A program made the position numbers and the translations under genes. Of a stretch of DNA of 64,000 bases, positions 37,096 through 46,551 are shown in pieces. Source of the stretch: Sphingobacterium faecium (GTDB lineage: Bacteria; Bacteroidota; Bacteroidia; Sphingobacteriales; Sphingobacteriaceae); NCBI RefSeq assembly GCF_003054045.1, contig NZ_QBKH01000002.1, forward strand, positions 186,001 through 250,000, written 5' to 3'. The notes under the pieces are model-generated. The model searched no databases and was not told where the DNA came from. It saw only the letters and a list, made by a program, of their open reading frames with translations. Position 1 is the stretch's first letter. Each line of letters starts with the position of its first letter.

Positions 37096-37788
37096 ATGAA
37101 GGAGCCCTACGTGAACGCTTACGACTATGTTCTGCCGGTATATAAGCGCTTTTTTGATCTCATCATGGCGATCTTTTTACTGATCATCACCTGGCCCATA
37201 TGGATGGTGATCGCTATGCTCATACGGGTCGAAACGAAGGGACAAGTCATCTATCAAACAAAACGTGTAGGTGCTGGACGTAAAATTTTTACGCTTTATA
37301 AGTTTAGAACGATGTGCGTCGGAGCGGACCAGATTGTAGGAGATATGGCCCATTTGAACGTCTATTATCAAGATGAATCGACTGCTAAAGCTTTGATTTT
37401 TAATAAATTTGAACCTGATTTCAGAGTGACTAAAATGGGTAACTTTTTGAGAATCTCTCACCTAGATGAATTGCCGCAACTGGTCAATGTCATTAAAGGG
37501 GAGATGTCTATTGTAGGCAATAGGCCTTTGGAATGCTATGAAGCAGAAAAATTAATCAATAGGAATGAAACCTTGCGTTTTGATGCACCCTCCGGTATGA
37601 CGGGTTTGTGGCAGGTGCAACAGTACTGCAATAAGAGGTTAATGGAGCACGAACGCATAGCGCTCGACAATCAATATGCCGTAGAGCAATCCTTTGGATT
37701 GGATATTTTAATTCTTATGAAAACAATTCCCGTCTTATTTATCTGGTCTAAATTTTCCCATAACGACCAGCGAGAGGTGAATAATTAA
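37096..37788 (+). CDS. Initiating sugar transferase (monotopic phosphoglycosyltransferase)
   Basis: The 230-residue protein has one hydrophobic reentrant helix (about 18-42). The bacterial sugar-transferase domain follows: LYKFRTMCVGAD, SHLDELPQL (catalytic Asp-124/Glu-125), GNRPLE and GMTGLWQVQQ. It transfers a hexose- or HexNAc-1-phosphate to undecaprenyl phosphate. It is a second priming enzyme beside the PglC-like one in the first locus, so region E probably builds a different glycan. It lacks the large N-terminal domain of WcaJ. Confidence 0.9.
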   Translation: MKEPYVNAYDYVLPVYKRFFDLIMAIFLLIITWPIWMVIAMLIRVETKGQVIYQTKRVGAGRKIFTLYKFRTMCVGADQIVGDMAHLNVYYQDESTAKALIFNKFEPDFRVTKMGNFLRISHLDELPQLVNVIKGEMSIVGNRPLECYEAEKLINRNETLRFDAPSGMTGLWQVQQYCNKRLMEHERIALDNQYAVEQSFGLDILILMKTIPVLFIWSKFSHNDQREVNN

Positions 37789-37817
37789 CGCCTGAATATC
37801 TATTTTCTTCTAGTCAT

Positions 37818-37850
37818 ATCAGCAGGTTGCTGATCAGCTGTGTTTTTTTT
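37818..37850 (+). terminator. Possible terminator/attenuator hairpin
   Basis: 7-base perfect arms (37818-37824 and 37828-37834) are followed after 7 bases by eight Ts (37843-37850). The T run is offset from the stem, so strength is doubtful. It lies in a 222-base gap between the sugar transferase and the ABC exporter genes. Confidence 0.35.
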
Positions 37851-38010
37851 ATCAGATGCTATATTTCTTGCTTCTTGCTATTGTTTTGTAACGTAAAATT
37901 CATATTTTTATACAACAACCAATTCGTTGTCCAGTAGCTAATTGTATACGCAATAAGGTGATGGGCTTTGTAGAAAAGACTTAATCGTTTAACTTGTACC
38001 TGGTTTTATT

Positions 38011-38790
38011 ATGATCCATATTAAAAATGTTTCCATGACCTTTCCTGTCCCTAAAAGATATGTGGATTATCTCCTTTTTAGAAAGAACCAATATTTCTAT
38101 GCCCTTGATGATATAAATTTAAATATAGCAGATGGCGATCGTGTAGCTTTTCTTGGGGTGAACGGGGCAGGAAAAACAACCTTATTAAAATTGATTGGAG
38201 GTTTGCTGTATCCCAGTACGGGAGTAATCGAGGTGAATCAGTGCGATACTATAAAAGAGAATATAAAATCCCGTAAAAATGTGGGTTTTGTCCTTAATGA
38301 GGAACGCAGTTTTTACTGGCGATTGAGTGGTGTAGAAAATCTGGAGTTTTTTGGTGTTTTGGATAATTTGAATGGGGAAACTTTACGGTATAAAATTAAG
38401 GAGCTGATCCGCTTAGTGGGACTGGAAGGTTTCGAACATAAACAGGTGGCTACCTATTCTTCGGGGATGAAACAACGGCTCGCATTAGCAAGGGGATTGC
38501 TGCGGGATCCGAAGATCTTAATCTTGGATGAACCTACCCGTACCCTTGATCCGCAGGCTGTGCAGGATGTCAAGATGTTGATCTCAAACAAGATACATGA
38601 CGATAAGCAACGGACTTTATTGATTGCGACACATCGTTTTGATGAAGCGGAAGAGCTCTGTAATAAAGTCTGCATCATGAAAAAGGGAAAATTATTAGCC
38701 TGTGTTCCTATACAAGAGATTAAAGCGGAATATCAGAATTTAGAATCCTATTACCACAGTGTCATGAACGAAATCGAACACATCATATGA
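38011..38790 (+). CDS. ABC transporter ATP-binding protein (glycan/ABC-2 exporter)
   Basis: The 259-residue protein has Walker A GVNGAGKTT (Lys-55), signature YSSGMKQRLALARG, Walker B ILILDEP and switch ATHRFDEAE. The N-terminal VPKRYVDYLLF insert resembles Wzt/TagH-type ATPases of polysaccharide exporters, but a broader ABC-2 role is possible. It overlaps the permease gene by 4 bases, and the pair follows a sugar transferase, so export of a lipid-linked glycan is likely. No C-terminal carbohydrate-binding domain is present. Confidence 0.9.
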   Translation: MIHIKNVSMTFPVPKRYVDYLLFRKNQYFYALDDINLNIADGDRVAFLGVNGAGKTTLLKLIGGLLYPSTGVIEVNQCDTIKENIKSRKNVGFVLNEERSFYWRLSGVENLEFFGVLDNLNGETLRYKIKELIRLVGLEGFEHKQVATYSSGMKQRLALARGLLRDPKILILDEPTRTLDPQAVQDVKMLISNKIHDDKQRTLLIATHRFDEAEELCNKVCIMKKGKLLACVPIQEIKAEYQNLESYYHSVMNEIEHII

Positions 38791-39599
38791 TGATATATGC
38801 TAAAATGAAAGGTTTTCTCAAAAGAGACTACCTCATAGAATCGCGATATAAGCTTAATTTTATACTGAATTTCGTAAATTCTATTTTTCCTGTCGTTTCA
38901 TTTTTTTTTGTGTCCAAGCTGATCAACGGATCGGATGCGGAGAGTTTGGCCAGATATGGTGGTGACTATTTTTCATTTGCACTGATTGGTGTTGCCTTCA
39001 CCCGATTTTTTCAACTGGCCGTCGATACTTTTTCAGGAAGTATTAAGAGGGCGCAAATGGCCGGTTGTCTGGAAGCGATATTAAGTTCGCAAACGGATTC
39101 AAAAACAGTGGTCTTATTCTCTTCCATTTACAGTTTTTTAACTGCAGGCATTCAATTGATTTTTATGTTTCTAATCGGAACACTTTTCCTAGGCTTTGAT
39201 TTTTCCAATACCAATAGCTTATCTTTAGTGGTCTCCTTGATCATTTCACTTTTTGCTTTTGTCAGCCTTGGGATATTTTCTGCAGCAGGTACGGTGATCT
39301 ACAAGCAAGGGGAACCTATCGGTTGGGTATTCGGTGCCATCAGCGCCCTAATTGGGGGAGCGATGTTTCCAGTCAGCATTATGCCGGGCTGGCTACAATT
39401 TTGCTCTAAAATTATCCCAACTACCTATGCTCTTGATACCATTCGCTTATCTGTTCTTCAGGGATATTCCATTGATATGATGGGCAAGGAACTGTTGATC
39501 TTATTGTTGATGTCGGTGATCCTATTTCCATTAAGTCTTCGAACATTTAATTGGGCCGTAGAAAAGGGGAAAAAAGATGGTACGTTAATGAGCTACTGA
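38787..39599 (+). CDS. ABC-2 type transporter permease
   Basis: The 270-residue protein has about six membrane helices. The N-terminal FLKRDYLIESRYKLNFIL interface helix and the GGAMFPVSIMPGWLQFCSKIIPTTYALD loop before the last helices are typical of ABC-2 permeases. It forms a two-plus-two transporter with the coupled ATPase. Context suggests a surface-glycan or glycolipid substrate. Confidence 0.88.
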   Translation: MMIYAKMKGFLKRDYLIESRYKLNFILNFVNSIFPVVSFFFVSKLINGSDAESLARYGGDYFSFALIGVAFTRFFQLAVDTFSGSIKRAQMAGCLEAILSSQTDSKTVVLFSSIYSFLTAGIQLIFMFLIGTLFLGFDFSNTNSLSLVVSLIISLFAFVSLGIFSAAGTVIYKQGEPIGWVFGAISALIGGAMFPVSIMPGWLQFCSKIIPTTYALDTIRLSVLQGYSIDMMGKELLILLLMSVILFPLSLRTFNWAVEKGKKDGTLMSY

Positions 39600-39664
39600 T
39601 CAAATTATGAATGGATAAGGATGCGGGTGGATATCTAAATTTTACGTATAAATAGAAATTTACA

Positions 39665-41194
39665 ATGATGGATCGCTTCTTTAAATCAACTAGTTGGAGT
39701 CCTATTCTTACTTCTTCACTTATTTTAGGGGGTCTCACACTCGTTATTAAAGTTCTAGGTTATTTTGAGAAGCTGATCTTGGCCTATTACTTTGGAACCA
39801 GCTATGAAATCGATGTTTATAATGTCGTGGTGGCCATTGTTTTTAGCGTGTTCATTATTTTTCGTGAAGTCGTCGAACCGGGTTTTCTTCATGCTTTTCT
39901 AAAGGCTTTAAATCTCAAAGATATTCCGGGTGCATGGAAATTGTTTCGCGTATTTTTTAGAGGTATTGGGATCATAACGTTGGTGTTAACGGCTTTTTGT
40001 TTTTTCTTTCCAGCGCAGATCGTGGACCTGTTTGCACCTGGATTTACATGGGAAAAACGAGCATTGGCCATTAACCTCCTCAAGATCACATTTCCCGCTT
40101 CTATTTTTCTTTCGCTGACGGCACTGACCAATATCACCCTCAATGCCAGGAAGCAATTTGCACTACCAAATATGGGGGATATTATTTTTAAGATCTGTAT
40201 TTTGTTGACGTTAGTGATCCTTTATAAACACTTGGGCATCTATGCTGCAGGGATCGGGTTTCTTATTGGGGCGCTGTTAAAACTTGTTTTTCACCTGATC
40301 TGGCTTTATAAGGGCTTGATCAGGCAGGAAGCTGCTTATGCTACGCTTTACCTGAAAGAAACCTGGAAACTTTCTTGGCCCTTGCTAATTGGGGTTCTTT
40401 TCTCTCAAATCAGTACACTCATAGACAATGTATTTGCTTCTTATCAACAAGAGGGGGCCATATCGGCCTTGAGCTACGCGAAAAAGTTAGTGGATTTACC
40501 CGTGCTGATTTTTCCATATATCTTAAGTGTAGTGGTCTTTCCATATTTCTCGGAATTGGCAATTGCTAAACAAAAAGAAAGTTTAACCGACTTGCTCAGT
40601 AAATCATTGTCCTGGATTACCTTGATCTTTCTGCCTTTATCGATTTACTTTTATCTCTTTTCTTATGAACTGACCGCGCTGATCTTCAAAAGGGGAGCTT
40701 TTGATGAGCATTCTACATTATTGACGGCTTTGCCCTTAAAATATTATGCGATAGGGATGATCTTTTTTGCTATCGAAACCATTTTAGTCATCTACTATTT
40801 TGCCCATTCAAATACGAAAACACCCATCTTTGTGGGCATATTAAGTGTGCTTGAAAATATCATCTTAACCATCATTTTGATTCAATTTTTTGGATACGTA
40901 GGCATTGCTATGGCCTTGGTTATTTCTAAAGCAACGAAGAATATCGTGCTGTTATGGTTACTCAAAGATCTGGTAACGATTGATTTTCAGAAAGTCCAGA
41001 TCTTTTTATTTAAATTGATGATCACGTTTTCATTGACACTGAGCAGCATGTTAGGTATCAGATGGCTCTTGCCCGCCTGGGGTGAATCGACTGTTTCCAG
41101 AATGTCGTACTTAGCTATGATGCTGTTTGCTTGTTCCATCATCTATGTCAGTGGGCTATGGATATCGAAATTTGACCGGAAAAGTTTATGGTGA
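39665..41194 (+). CDS. MurJ/MviN-like lipid-linked oligosaccharide flippase
   Basis: The 509-residue protein has about fourteen membrane helices. MurJ-family features are visible: KLILAYYFGTSYEIDVY near the N-terminus, FAPGF, LTALTNITLNARKQFALP, ASYQQEGAISALSYAKKL and FKRGAFDE. A housekeeping MurJ is expected elsewhere, so this copy probably flips the glycan intermediate of the region-E pathway. The stop overlaps the next glycosyltransferase by 7 bases. Confidence 0.85.
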   Translation: MMDRFFKSTSWSPILTSSLILGGLTLVIKVLGYFEKLILAYYFGTSYEIDVYNVVVAIVFSVFIIFREVVEPGFLHAFLKALNLKDIPGAWKLFRVFFRGIGIITLVLTAFCFFFPAQIVDLFAPGFTWEKRALAINLLKITFPASIFLSLTALTNITLNARKQFALPNMGDIIFKICILLTLVILYKHLGIYAAGIGFLIGALLKLVFHLIWLYKGLIRQEAAYATLYLKETWKLSWPLLIGVLFSQISTLIDNVFASYQQEGAISALSYAKKLVDLPVLIFPYILSVVVFPYFSELAIAKQKESLTDLLSKSLSWITLIFLPLSIYFYLFSYELTALIFKRGAFDEHSTLLTALPLKYYAIGMIFFAIETILVIYYFAHSNTKTPIFVGILSVLENIILTIILIQFFGYVGIAMALVISKATKNIVLLWLLKDLVTIDFQKVQIFLFKLMITFSLTLSSMLGIRWLLPAWGESTVSRMSYLAMMLFACSIIYVSGLWISKFDRKSLW

Positions 41195-42405
41195 AAAAGG
41201 ATCCAGTAATCGTCTATATTGTGGGACAATATCCCAGCTACTCAGAGGGTTTTATTGCGAATGAAATCGCAACTTTAAGGAAAAGGAACGTTCAAATAAA
41301 AGTCCTTTCACTTCACAGGGGACCGATTGAACTTGCGGTGGATGAGGGTGTGATCTATGATTGTGCTCTGGTAAGCATGGACAAAATCCAGGCACAATTT
41401 TCGTTGATTCAAAAAATCGGATTTACATATTTTGTTCTGCTTGCTAGAACTGCAGCGTCATCCGGGGCATCTCCACTCGCTTTTTTAAGAAATATAAAGT
41501 ATTTTTTTTCAAGTGTCTATTTTGTTCAACAGGTGAACAGGTTGCCTGTGCGCCATATTCATGCCCATTTTTTATCGACTCCAACTAGTGTCGCCGCAAT
41601 CATGTCTGACCTCATGGCGATTCCTTTCAGTGCTACGGGGCATGCACATGATATCTATACAACACAAGAAAGTGAATTGATAAAAAAAATAACAGCAGCG
41701 CAACTGATCATCACTTGTACACAGTTCAATAAAGCATATTTAAAGGGATTGGTGTTGCCAAAATTTCAGGATAAATTACACCATATTTATCACGGCATCG
41801 ACCTGGGCCATTGGAAATGGAAAAGCCGGAATCCCGATCTGGCGAAAAAAGAAGTGGTGCAGATTTTATTGATTGGAAGATTTGTAGAAAAGAAGGGAAT
41901 TATCTACTTATTGCAAGCATTAGCAGCCCTTAAAGGATCGGCTTATACAATCGAATGCCGCATCATAGGGGGTGGGGAACTCTATAGTGCGTACCAAAAG
42001 TTTATGGAGGAACATGCATTAACGCAAACCGTATATCTTCATGGCGCTTTAAAACAAGAAGAATTAACCTACTACTATAATCAAGCGGATATATTTGTTT
42101 TGCCTTGCTTAGTCGCCTCCAATGGTGATCGAGATGGCCTGCCCAATGTCCTATTGGAAGCTCTTGCTCTAGGTCTACCGGTCATAACAACAGCTGTCTC
42201 AGCCATACATGAATTGATTGAACAGGAACACACCGGTTTGACTGTGCCTGAAAAAGATGCGGATGCATTAGCAACAGCAATCCTACGCTTGATTAAAGAT
42301 TCTGAATTGTATGCGCATCTTTCCTTGCATGGGCGCAGCAAGGTGGAGCAATTTAATATCGATAGGAGTACGGATCAGCTGATCCATATTTTTTCTGCAC
42401 GATGA
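41188..42405 (+). CDS. Glycosyltransferase family 4 (WcaL/AmsK-like)
   Basis: The 405-residue GT-B enzyme has YIVGQYPSYSEGFIANEI at the N-terminus, HIHAHF, the acceptor-side FSATGHAHDIY and LIGRFVEKKG in the donor domain. The C-terminal motif is DGLPNVLLEALALGLPV. The N-terminal pattern is shared with WcaL/AmsK-type enzymes of EPS loci. It overlaps both neighbours by a few bases, giving a tightly coupled series with the flippase and the next GT. Confidence 0.88.
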   Translation: MVKKDPVIVYIVGQYPSYSEGFIANEIATLRKRNVQIKVLSLHRGPIELAVDEGVIYDCALVSMDKIQAQFSLIQKIGFTYFVLLARTAASSGASPLAFLRNIKYFFSSVYFVQQVNRLPVRHIHAHFLSTPTSVAAIMSDLMAIPFSATGHAHDIYTTQESELIKKITAAQLIITCTQFNKAYLKGLVLPKFQDKLHHIYHGIDLGHWKWKSRNPDLAKKEVVQILLIGRFVEKKGIIYLLQALAALKGSAYTIECRIIGGGELYSAYQKFMEEHALTQTVYLHGALKQEELTYYYNQADIFVLPCLVASNGDRDGLPNVLLEALALGLPVITTAVSAIHELIEQEHTGLTVPEKDADALATAILRLIKDSELYAHLSLHGRSKVEQFNIDRSTDQLIHIFSAR

Positions 42406-43550
42406 AGGTGAAAAAAATACAGATACTCTATGGCCTAGAAGCGGCTGATGCAGGAGCGCTCAAGCACTTGATGCAACTCGTCTGTCATTTAGATCGCACG
42501 TTGTATGCAATCACCGTGATGATTTCTCCTAATAGATCGAAAAGGATACAGCAGGAAATCACAAAAATGAAGGCTCTCGGAATTGGGGTGATCCTATTAC
42601 CGATGGTGGGAAAAATACATCTGTTGCACGATCTTAAAATGATTTTCAAAGTTAAGGCACATTTAAAACTTCAGCATTACGATATCGTGCATGCCCATAG
42701 TTCTAAGGCGGGAGTTATCTTCAGGATTGCGGCCTGGCTGAGTGGTGTTAAAAAAATAATGTATACACCACATTGTTTTTATTTTCAAGCCCAAAAAGGA
42801 TTTTCGAGGTTGTTATTCTGTTGGATAGAACGTCTGTTAGGAAGCATAACCACCTCCTTTATTGTTTCGGACACTGAAAAAGAATGGATGATGCACTATC
42901 GGATTGCTCCTCTTTCAAAAATAAGGGTCATTAATAATGCGATACCCATACCTGAATACCTACCTACAGAAACTGCGGAACAAGTTAAGAGCAGATGGGC
43001 TATTCCTCCAGATCATCTCATCATTGGGGGCGTAGGAAGATTGTGCAAACAAAAAGATTGGCCTACGTTGATTTATGCCGCTCAGCAGGTGATTTTGTAT
43101 CATCCTCATGTCCAGTTTATCATTGCAGGGGAAGGGGAAGAATGGGATCATCTTAAGCTCTTGATCAGCAGTCTTCAGTTAGAGCATCATGTGCGTCTGA
43201 TCGGTCAGGTGGAGGATATCAAAAATGTCTATACCCTATTTGATATCTTTGTCAGTGCTTCGCACTGGGAGGGCCTTCCCTATGTATTGCTGGAGGCCAT
43301 GTGTTTTAAACTCCCTATTGTTGCTTCTGATCTGGGATACCAAGCCGTTTTATATGATCAAAAAAATGCGTTGCTGTTTACTCCGGGTTCCGTTCAGCAA
43401 CTTACCGATACGATCCTATCATTACTGGCTGATGCATCGAGAAGAAAAGCTTTGGGACTAGCTGGTTATGAGCATCTATTGGCTTCCTGCCAGTTTTCAG
43501 AGTTTGTCCGTAAACACGAGGAAATTTATCAATTGAAATGGGAGTTATAA
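42402..43550 (+). CDS. Glycosyltransferase family 4
   Basis: The 382-residue GT-B enzyme has HAHSSKAGVIFRIAAW (near residue 98), TPHCFYFQ, GVGRLCKQKDWP and EGLPYVLLE as the EX7E motif. This set resembles GTs that extend undecaprenyl-linked sugars. It is the last gene of the rightward run that begins with the sugar transferase and ends 13 bases before a converging gene. Confidence 0.88.
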   Translation: MKVKKIQILYGLEAADAGALKHLMQLVCHLDRTLYAITVMISPNRSKRIQQEITKMKALGIGVILLPMVGKIHLLHDLKMIFKVKAHLKLQHYDIVHAHSSKAGVIFRIAAWLSGVKKIMYTPHCFYFQAQKGFSRLLFCWIERLLGSITTSFIVSDTEKEWMMHYRIAPLSKIRVINNAIPIPEYLPTETAEQVKSRWAIPPDHLIIGGVGRLCKQKDWPTLIYAAQQVILYHPHVQFIIAGEGEEWDHLKLLISSLQLEHHVRLIGQVEDIKNVYTLFDIFVSASHWEGLPYVLLEAMCFKLPIVASDLGYQAVLYDQKNALLFTPGSVQQLTDTILSLLADASRRKALGLAGYEHLLASCQFSEFVRKHEEIYQLKWEL

Positions 43551-43563
43551 CGCATTTTTTAGT

Positions 43564-44676
43564 TTAATAGTGGGATATATCATGTTTGAATGTAGCGATA
43601 AAATCGGGTAGATTAGACTGTAATTTTACGATGTTTTCATGCAATTCCCGGATCGGCTCCAAGTTGAAATTTTCATCTTTCCATTTTTCAAATGACATCC
43701 CAATTTTATTTTCATCAACAATTACAGCATTTCCCTCTTCATTTTCACCCATGGGTTCTAAATAGATGAGGGGCGTGCCGGTTATCAATGAATCGGTCAA
43801 TGTCATACCGCCGGGCTTTGAAATAATGGCTTTGCTCTGGTTAATTAAATCAAGTGCGGGGTGATAATGCTCTTGGTGGCGATAGCTAATATGGTCCAGC
43901 TGATGGATGTGCCCAATAGCGGGAAAAGGTTCCGAGGAACTGGTTTTGTTTAAGAAATCCCAATCGGGGTCATTTAAATAGAAAGAGGTTTCTGGATCTT
44001 CAGGTCTGTATTTATTTAACGATTTGATCAGGATGTTTCGGTGGTATCCGGCTTCCGCTAATGCTGCTGTTTTGGTGATAAAATCTCCTAAGCCCCATCC
44101 CCCACCATGAATAACAACGTTTTTGCTCCTCTCGGCATAGGTTATATTTTTTAATTCGGGAATATGAAATGCATAATTGATTTTTTTATGTTGGATATCG
44201 AAAAGAAAATAAGATCGATCTATAGTGAGCTGCTGGTGATTGGACCAGGTATGTGCATGGCCAGCATCCATTCTACAGCAGTGGATCGTTTTCTGTGCAA
44301 AAGGTGGATGATAATTTTTCAAGATAGCAAACCATAAACCTGAAAGACAAAGAAAATGTGTCTGTTCCTCTTGCGTCCATTGTTGATAGAGCTTTTCCAC
44401 CAATTTAGGATCAGTGCTAGCCTGATAATTGACCGGGATCTTGGTTGCTAATTGGGCTAGTTTATAGTTGTCTGCATAGGCGGCAGCGGAATCTGAGAAG
44501 ATTTTTTTCTTTTCCTGATCGTATAGCCATTCGAAAATTAAGATTTCTGATGCGATGCCGCTGGCTGCAAGTTGTTGTTGGATGATCTGCGCAGGGAGGT
44601 AGATGCCATAACCAATGAGCGAAGTGAGAATCTTTAGGGTATAAGGCTTGGGTAATTTTTTTTCGACCTCCTTCAT
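43564..44676 (-). CDS. GT-B-like protein with MurG-type C-terminal motif, paralogue 1
   Basis: The protein has 370 residues. A glycine-containing N-terminal motif (SLIGYGIYLP), HFLCLSGLWFAIL, CCRMDAGHA, IHGGGWGLGDF and SKPGGMTLTDSL(..)TPLIYLEP(..)E(..)N follow. The last part resembles the UDP-sugar-binding end of MurG/GT28 enzymes. It is clearly homologous along its whole length to the protein at 61556-62668. No characterised family could be named with certainty; a glycosyltransferase role is inferred. It stands alone on this strand between two rightward operons. Confidence 0.6.
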   Translation of the reverse strand: MKEVEKKLPKPYTLKILTSLIGYGIYLPAQIIQQQLAASGIASEILIFEWLYDQEKKKIFSDSAAAYADNYKLAQLATKIPVNYQASTDPKLVEKLYQQWTQEEQTHFLCLSGLWFAILKNYHPPFAQKTIHCCRMDAGHAHTWSNHQQLTIDRSYFLFDIQHKKINYAFHIPELKNITYAERSKNVVIHGGGWGLGDFITKTAALAEAGYHRNILIKSLNKYRPEDPETSFYLNDPDWDFLNKTSSSEPFPAIGHIHQLDHISYRHQEHYHPALDLINQSKAIISKPGGMTLTDSLITGTPLIYLEPMGENEEGNAVIVDENKIGMSFEKWKDENFNLEPIRELHENIVKLQSNLPDFIATFKHDISHY

Positions 44677-45037
44677 AAAAGTGCGATTAAGTGAAATTGC
44701 AAGGTAAAAACTAGTAATAAGGATGTCATGAGGTTTTTTAAAATGGTTAATCTGCTGTAAAACAGTTGTTCATCACTATGAGCAAGCTACAAAATAATGT
44801 GAATAATTTCAAGAATAATTGTTCTGAAAAGAAGATTAGATTAACGAATAATAAATATTCCCGCGTTTTTTATTTCTTTTTCATTTTATTCTTTTTTATA
44901 TTTACTTATAAGTCAGTAATGTAATTACAGACTTGACTCTGTTCGTTAGCCGTGTTGCATGGGAAAGCTTTATTTCTATGAAATCCGTGACTGATGAAGA
45001 AATGTTAGATATAAACCTTTATTCAAATTTTTAATTC
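44677..45037. other. Divergent intergenic region
   Basis: 361 AT-rich bases between the leftward GT-B-like gene and the rightward acyl-AMP ligase. Both promoters should lie here, but no TTG-N17-23-TAnnTTTG pair was found. No hairpin or coding frame worth reporting. Confidence 0.4.
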
Positions 45038-46432
45038 ATGGCGTTATACTCGCATCATCAGGGACACTTGTTCAGGTATTTTTATGATCAGGTGACTCGT
45101 AGTCCGCAGCAACTGTACCTCTCTAGTTCCGGCAAAAGATGGACTTTTCAAGAGGCTGACGATGTGATCTTTGCTATTAGCCGTTTAATTTTAAAATCTG
45201 CTGCTGATCTGACAACAGTAATCATCAACTTTAATGATCAAAGAAAACTGTTATTCTCTTTCTGGGCATGTGTCGCTTTGGAACTGGATATGATCCTAGT
45301 TCCAGAACGCACAATCCCCGCGCACGATCTGCTAGCAAGATCCGATTGCCAGGGTTCCAGTATCACCCTTTCTGATGATCAGGGTGAGCATAGTCATGAT
45401 GTCTATATCGATATCCCGCTGCAAAGGGCTCAATGGTCCGAGTTGCCAAATAAAAGACAGCAGTATAGCCATATCTTTTTTTTTACCAGTGGAACAACTG
45501 GTCAATCTAAATTGATTAAAACGTCCTATTATCAACTGATAAATGCAATAGATAGCATCCGTAAATCAAGGATGATGCCCTATACCCAATCACAGCTAGT
45601 GTTGATCAGTATTCCTTTATTCCATTCTTATGGTATAAGTGCGGTTGTGGAATATACGCAGGGTGGCAGTGCCCTCTTTATACCAGATGCTAAAGATAGC
45701 ATCAGTCCGATCCAACTGCTGTTTGATCCGGAGGTGAATACTAAAATTACCGCCATTGAAGGGGTTCCTTATTTCTATAAACAACTGATGTTGATCTCAA
45801 ATCGGATAAAAATACCGCATCTTCAGCATTTGGGTTTTGGTGGGGATGCGGTACCGCCGGAGCTGTTACAACAGCTACATGGAAAGTTTAAACAGGTATC
45901 TTTTTCCATTCGTTACGGGGTCACGGAAATACCGTCCATCATTGCCTTAAATTATATTAACGATATACATCGTGTACATCTCAAGTGTATCGGGCAGGTA
46001 CTCCCTATTTATGATCTTCATCTAGCAGATGAATCTGCGCTAGTGAAGCCGCTACATATAAAGGGCGAATTGATCGTTCAATGCGATTTATACCCCGATC
46101 ACCGGCTTCGGGTTGAGACACATGATGTGATGGAAAAAATCGGAGATCACTATCATTTTATAAGCCGAAATCTATTTATTAAATATAAAGGATATAAAAT
46201 TAATCCGGTTCAGGTGGAAACCTGCTTAAATGCGGTGATCGGTATTGTCGATTCGAAGGTGTATTTAAAGAATGATCACCTATGTGCAGATCTCGTTGTT
46301 CATGCAGAATTTAAAGATGTTCAAGCATTAAAAATGGAATTGGCTCAATCCTTAAATAGCTATTTGATCCCCGATCATTTTGTATTGGTGGAGCAAATTG
46401 AAAGAACTAAAACAGGGAAAATAAAGCGTTAG
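45038..46432 (+). CDS. Acyl-/aminoacyl-AMP ligase (AMP-binding, ANL superfamily)
   Basis: The 464-residue adenylating enzyme has phosphate loop TSGTTGQSK (150-158), FHSYG (A4), GVTEIPS (A5), the degraded A7 THDVME and the hinge SRNLFIKYKGYKI. The C-terminal catalytic lysine is Lys-461 (TGKIKR). It is shorter than acyl-CoA synthetases (about 550), as for acyl-ACP/XrtA-type ligases. It probably activates a carboxylic or amino acid and loads the acyl carrier protein encoded at 55588. Substrate unknown. It would be cytosolic. Confidence 0.82.
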   Translation: MALYSHHQGHLFRYFYDQVTRSPQQLYLSSSGKRWTFQEADDVIFAISRLILKSAADLTTVIINFNDQRKLLFSFWACVALELDMILVPERTIPAHDLLARSDCQGSSITLSDDQGEHSHDVYIDIPLQRAQWSELPNKRQQYSHIFFFTSGTTGQSKLIKTSYYQLINAIDSIRKSRMMPYTQSQLVLISIPLFHSYGISAVVEYTQGGSALFIPDAKDSISPIQLLFDPEVNTKITAIEGVPYFYKQLMLISNRIKIPHLQHLGFGGDAVPPELLQQLHGKFKQVSFSIRYGVTEIPSIIALNYINDIHRVHLKCIGQVLPIYDLHLADESALVKPLHIKGELIVQCDLYPDHRLRVETHDVMEKIGDHYHFISRNLFIKYKGYKINPVQVETCLNAVIGIVDSKVYLKNDHLCADLVVHAEFKDVQALKMELAQSLNSYLIPDHFVLVEQIERTKTGKIKR

Positions 46433-46551
46433 ACTTGTTGTTTTACAAATTCTACGTAACCGAATGCAATCGCTTCAGATCTATATGCGGTCTAGTTCTG
46501 CATAGGATGGAGGATAGCAAATCTTCTAATATTTAATTTATGGTGTGAATT

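Noticed and set aside
39665..41194. Calling the MurJ-like gene the housekeeping lipid II flippase
   Set aside because: Its neighbours are all glycan-export and glycosyltransferase genes with overlapping ends, so a dedicated EPS role is more likely.
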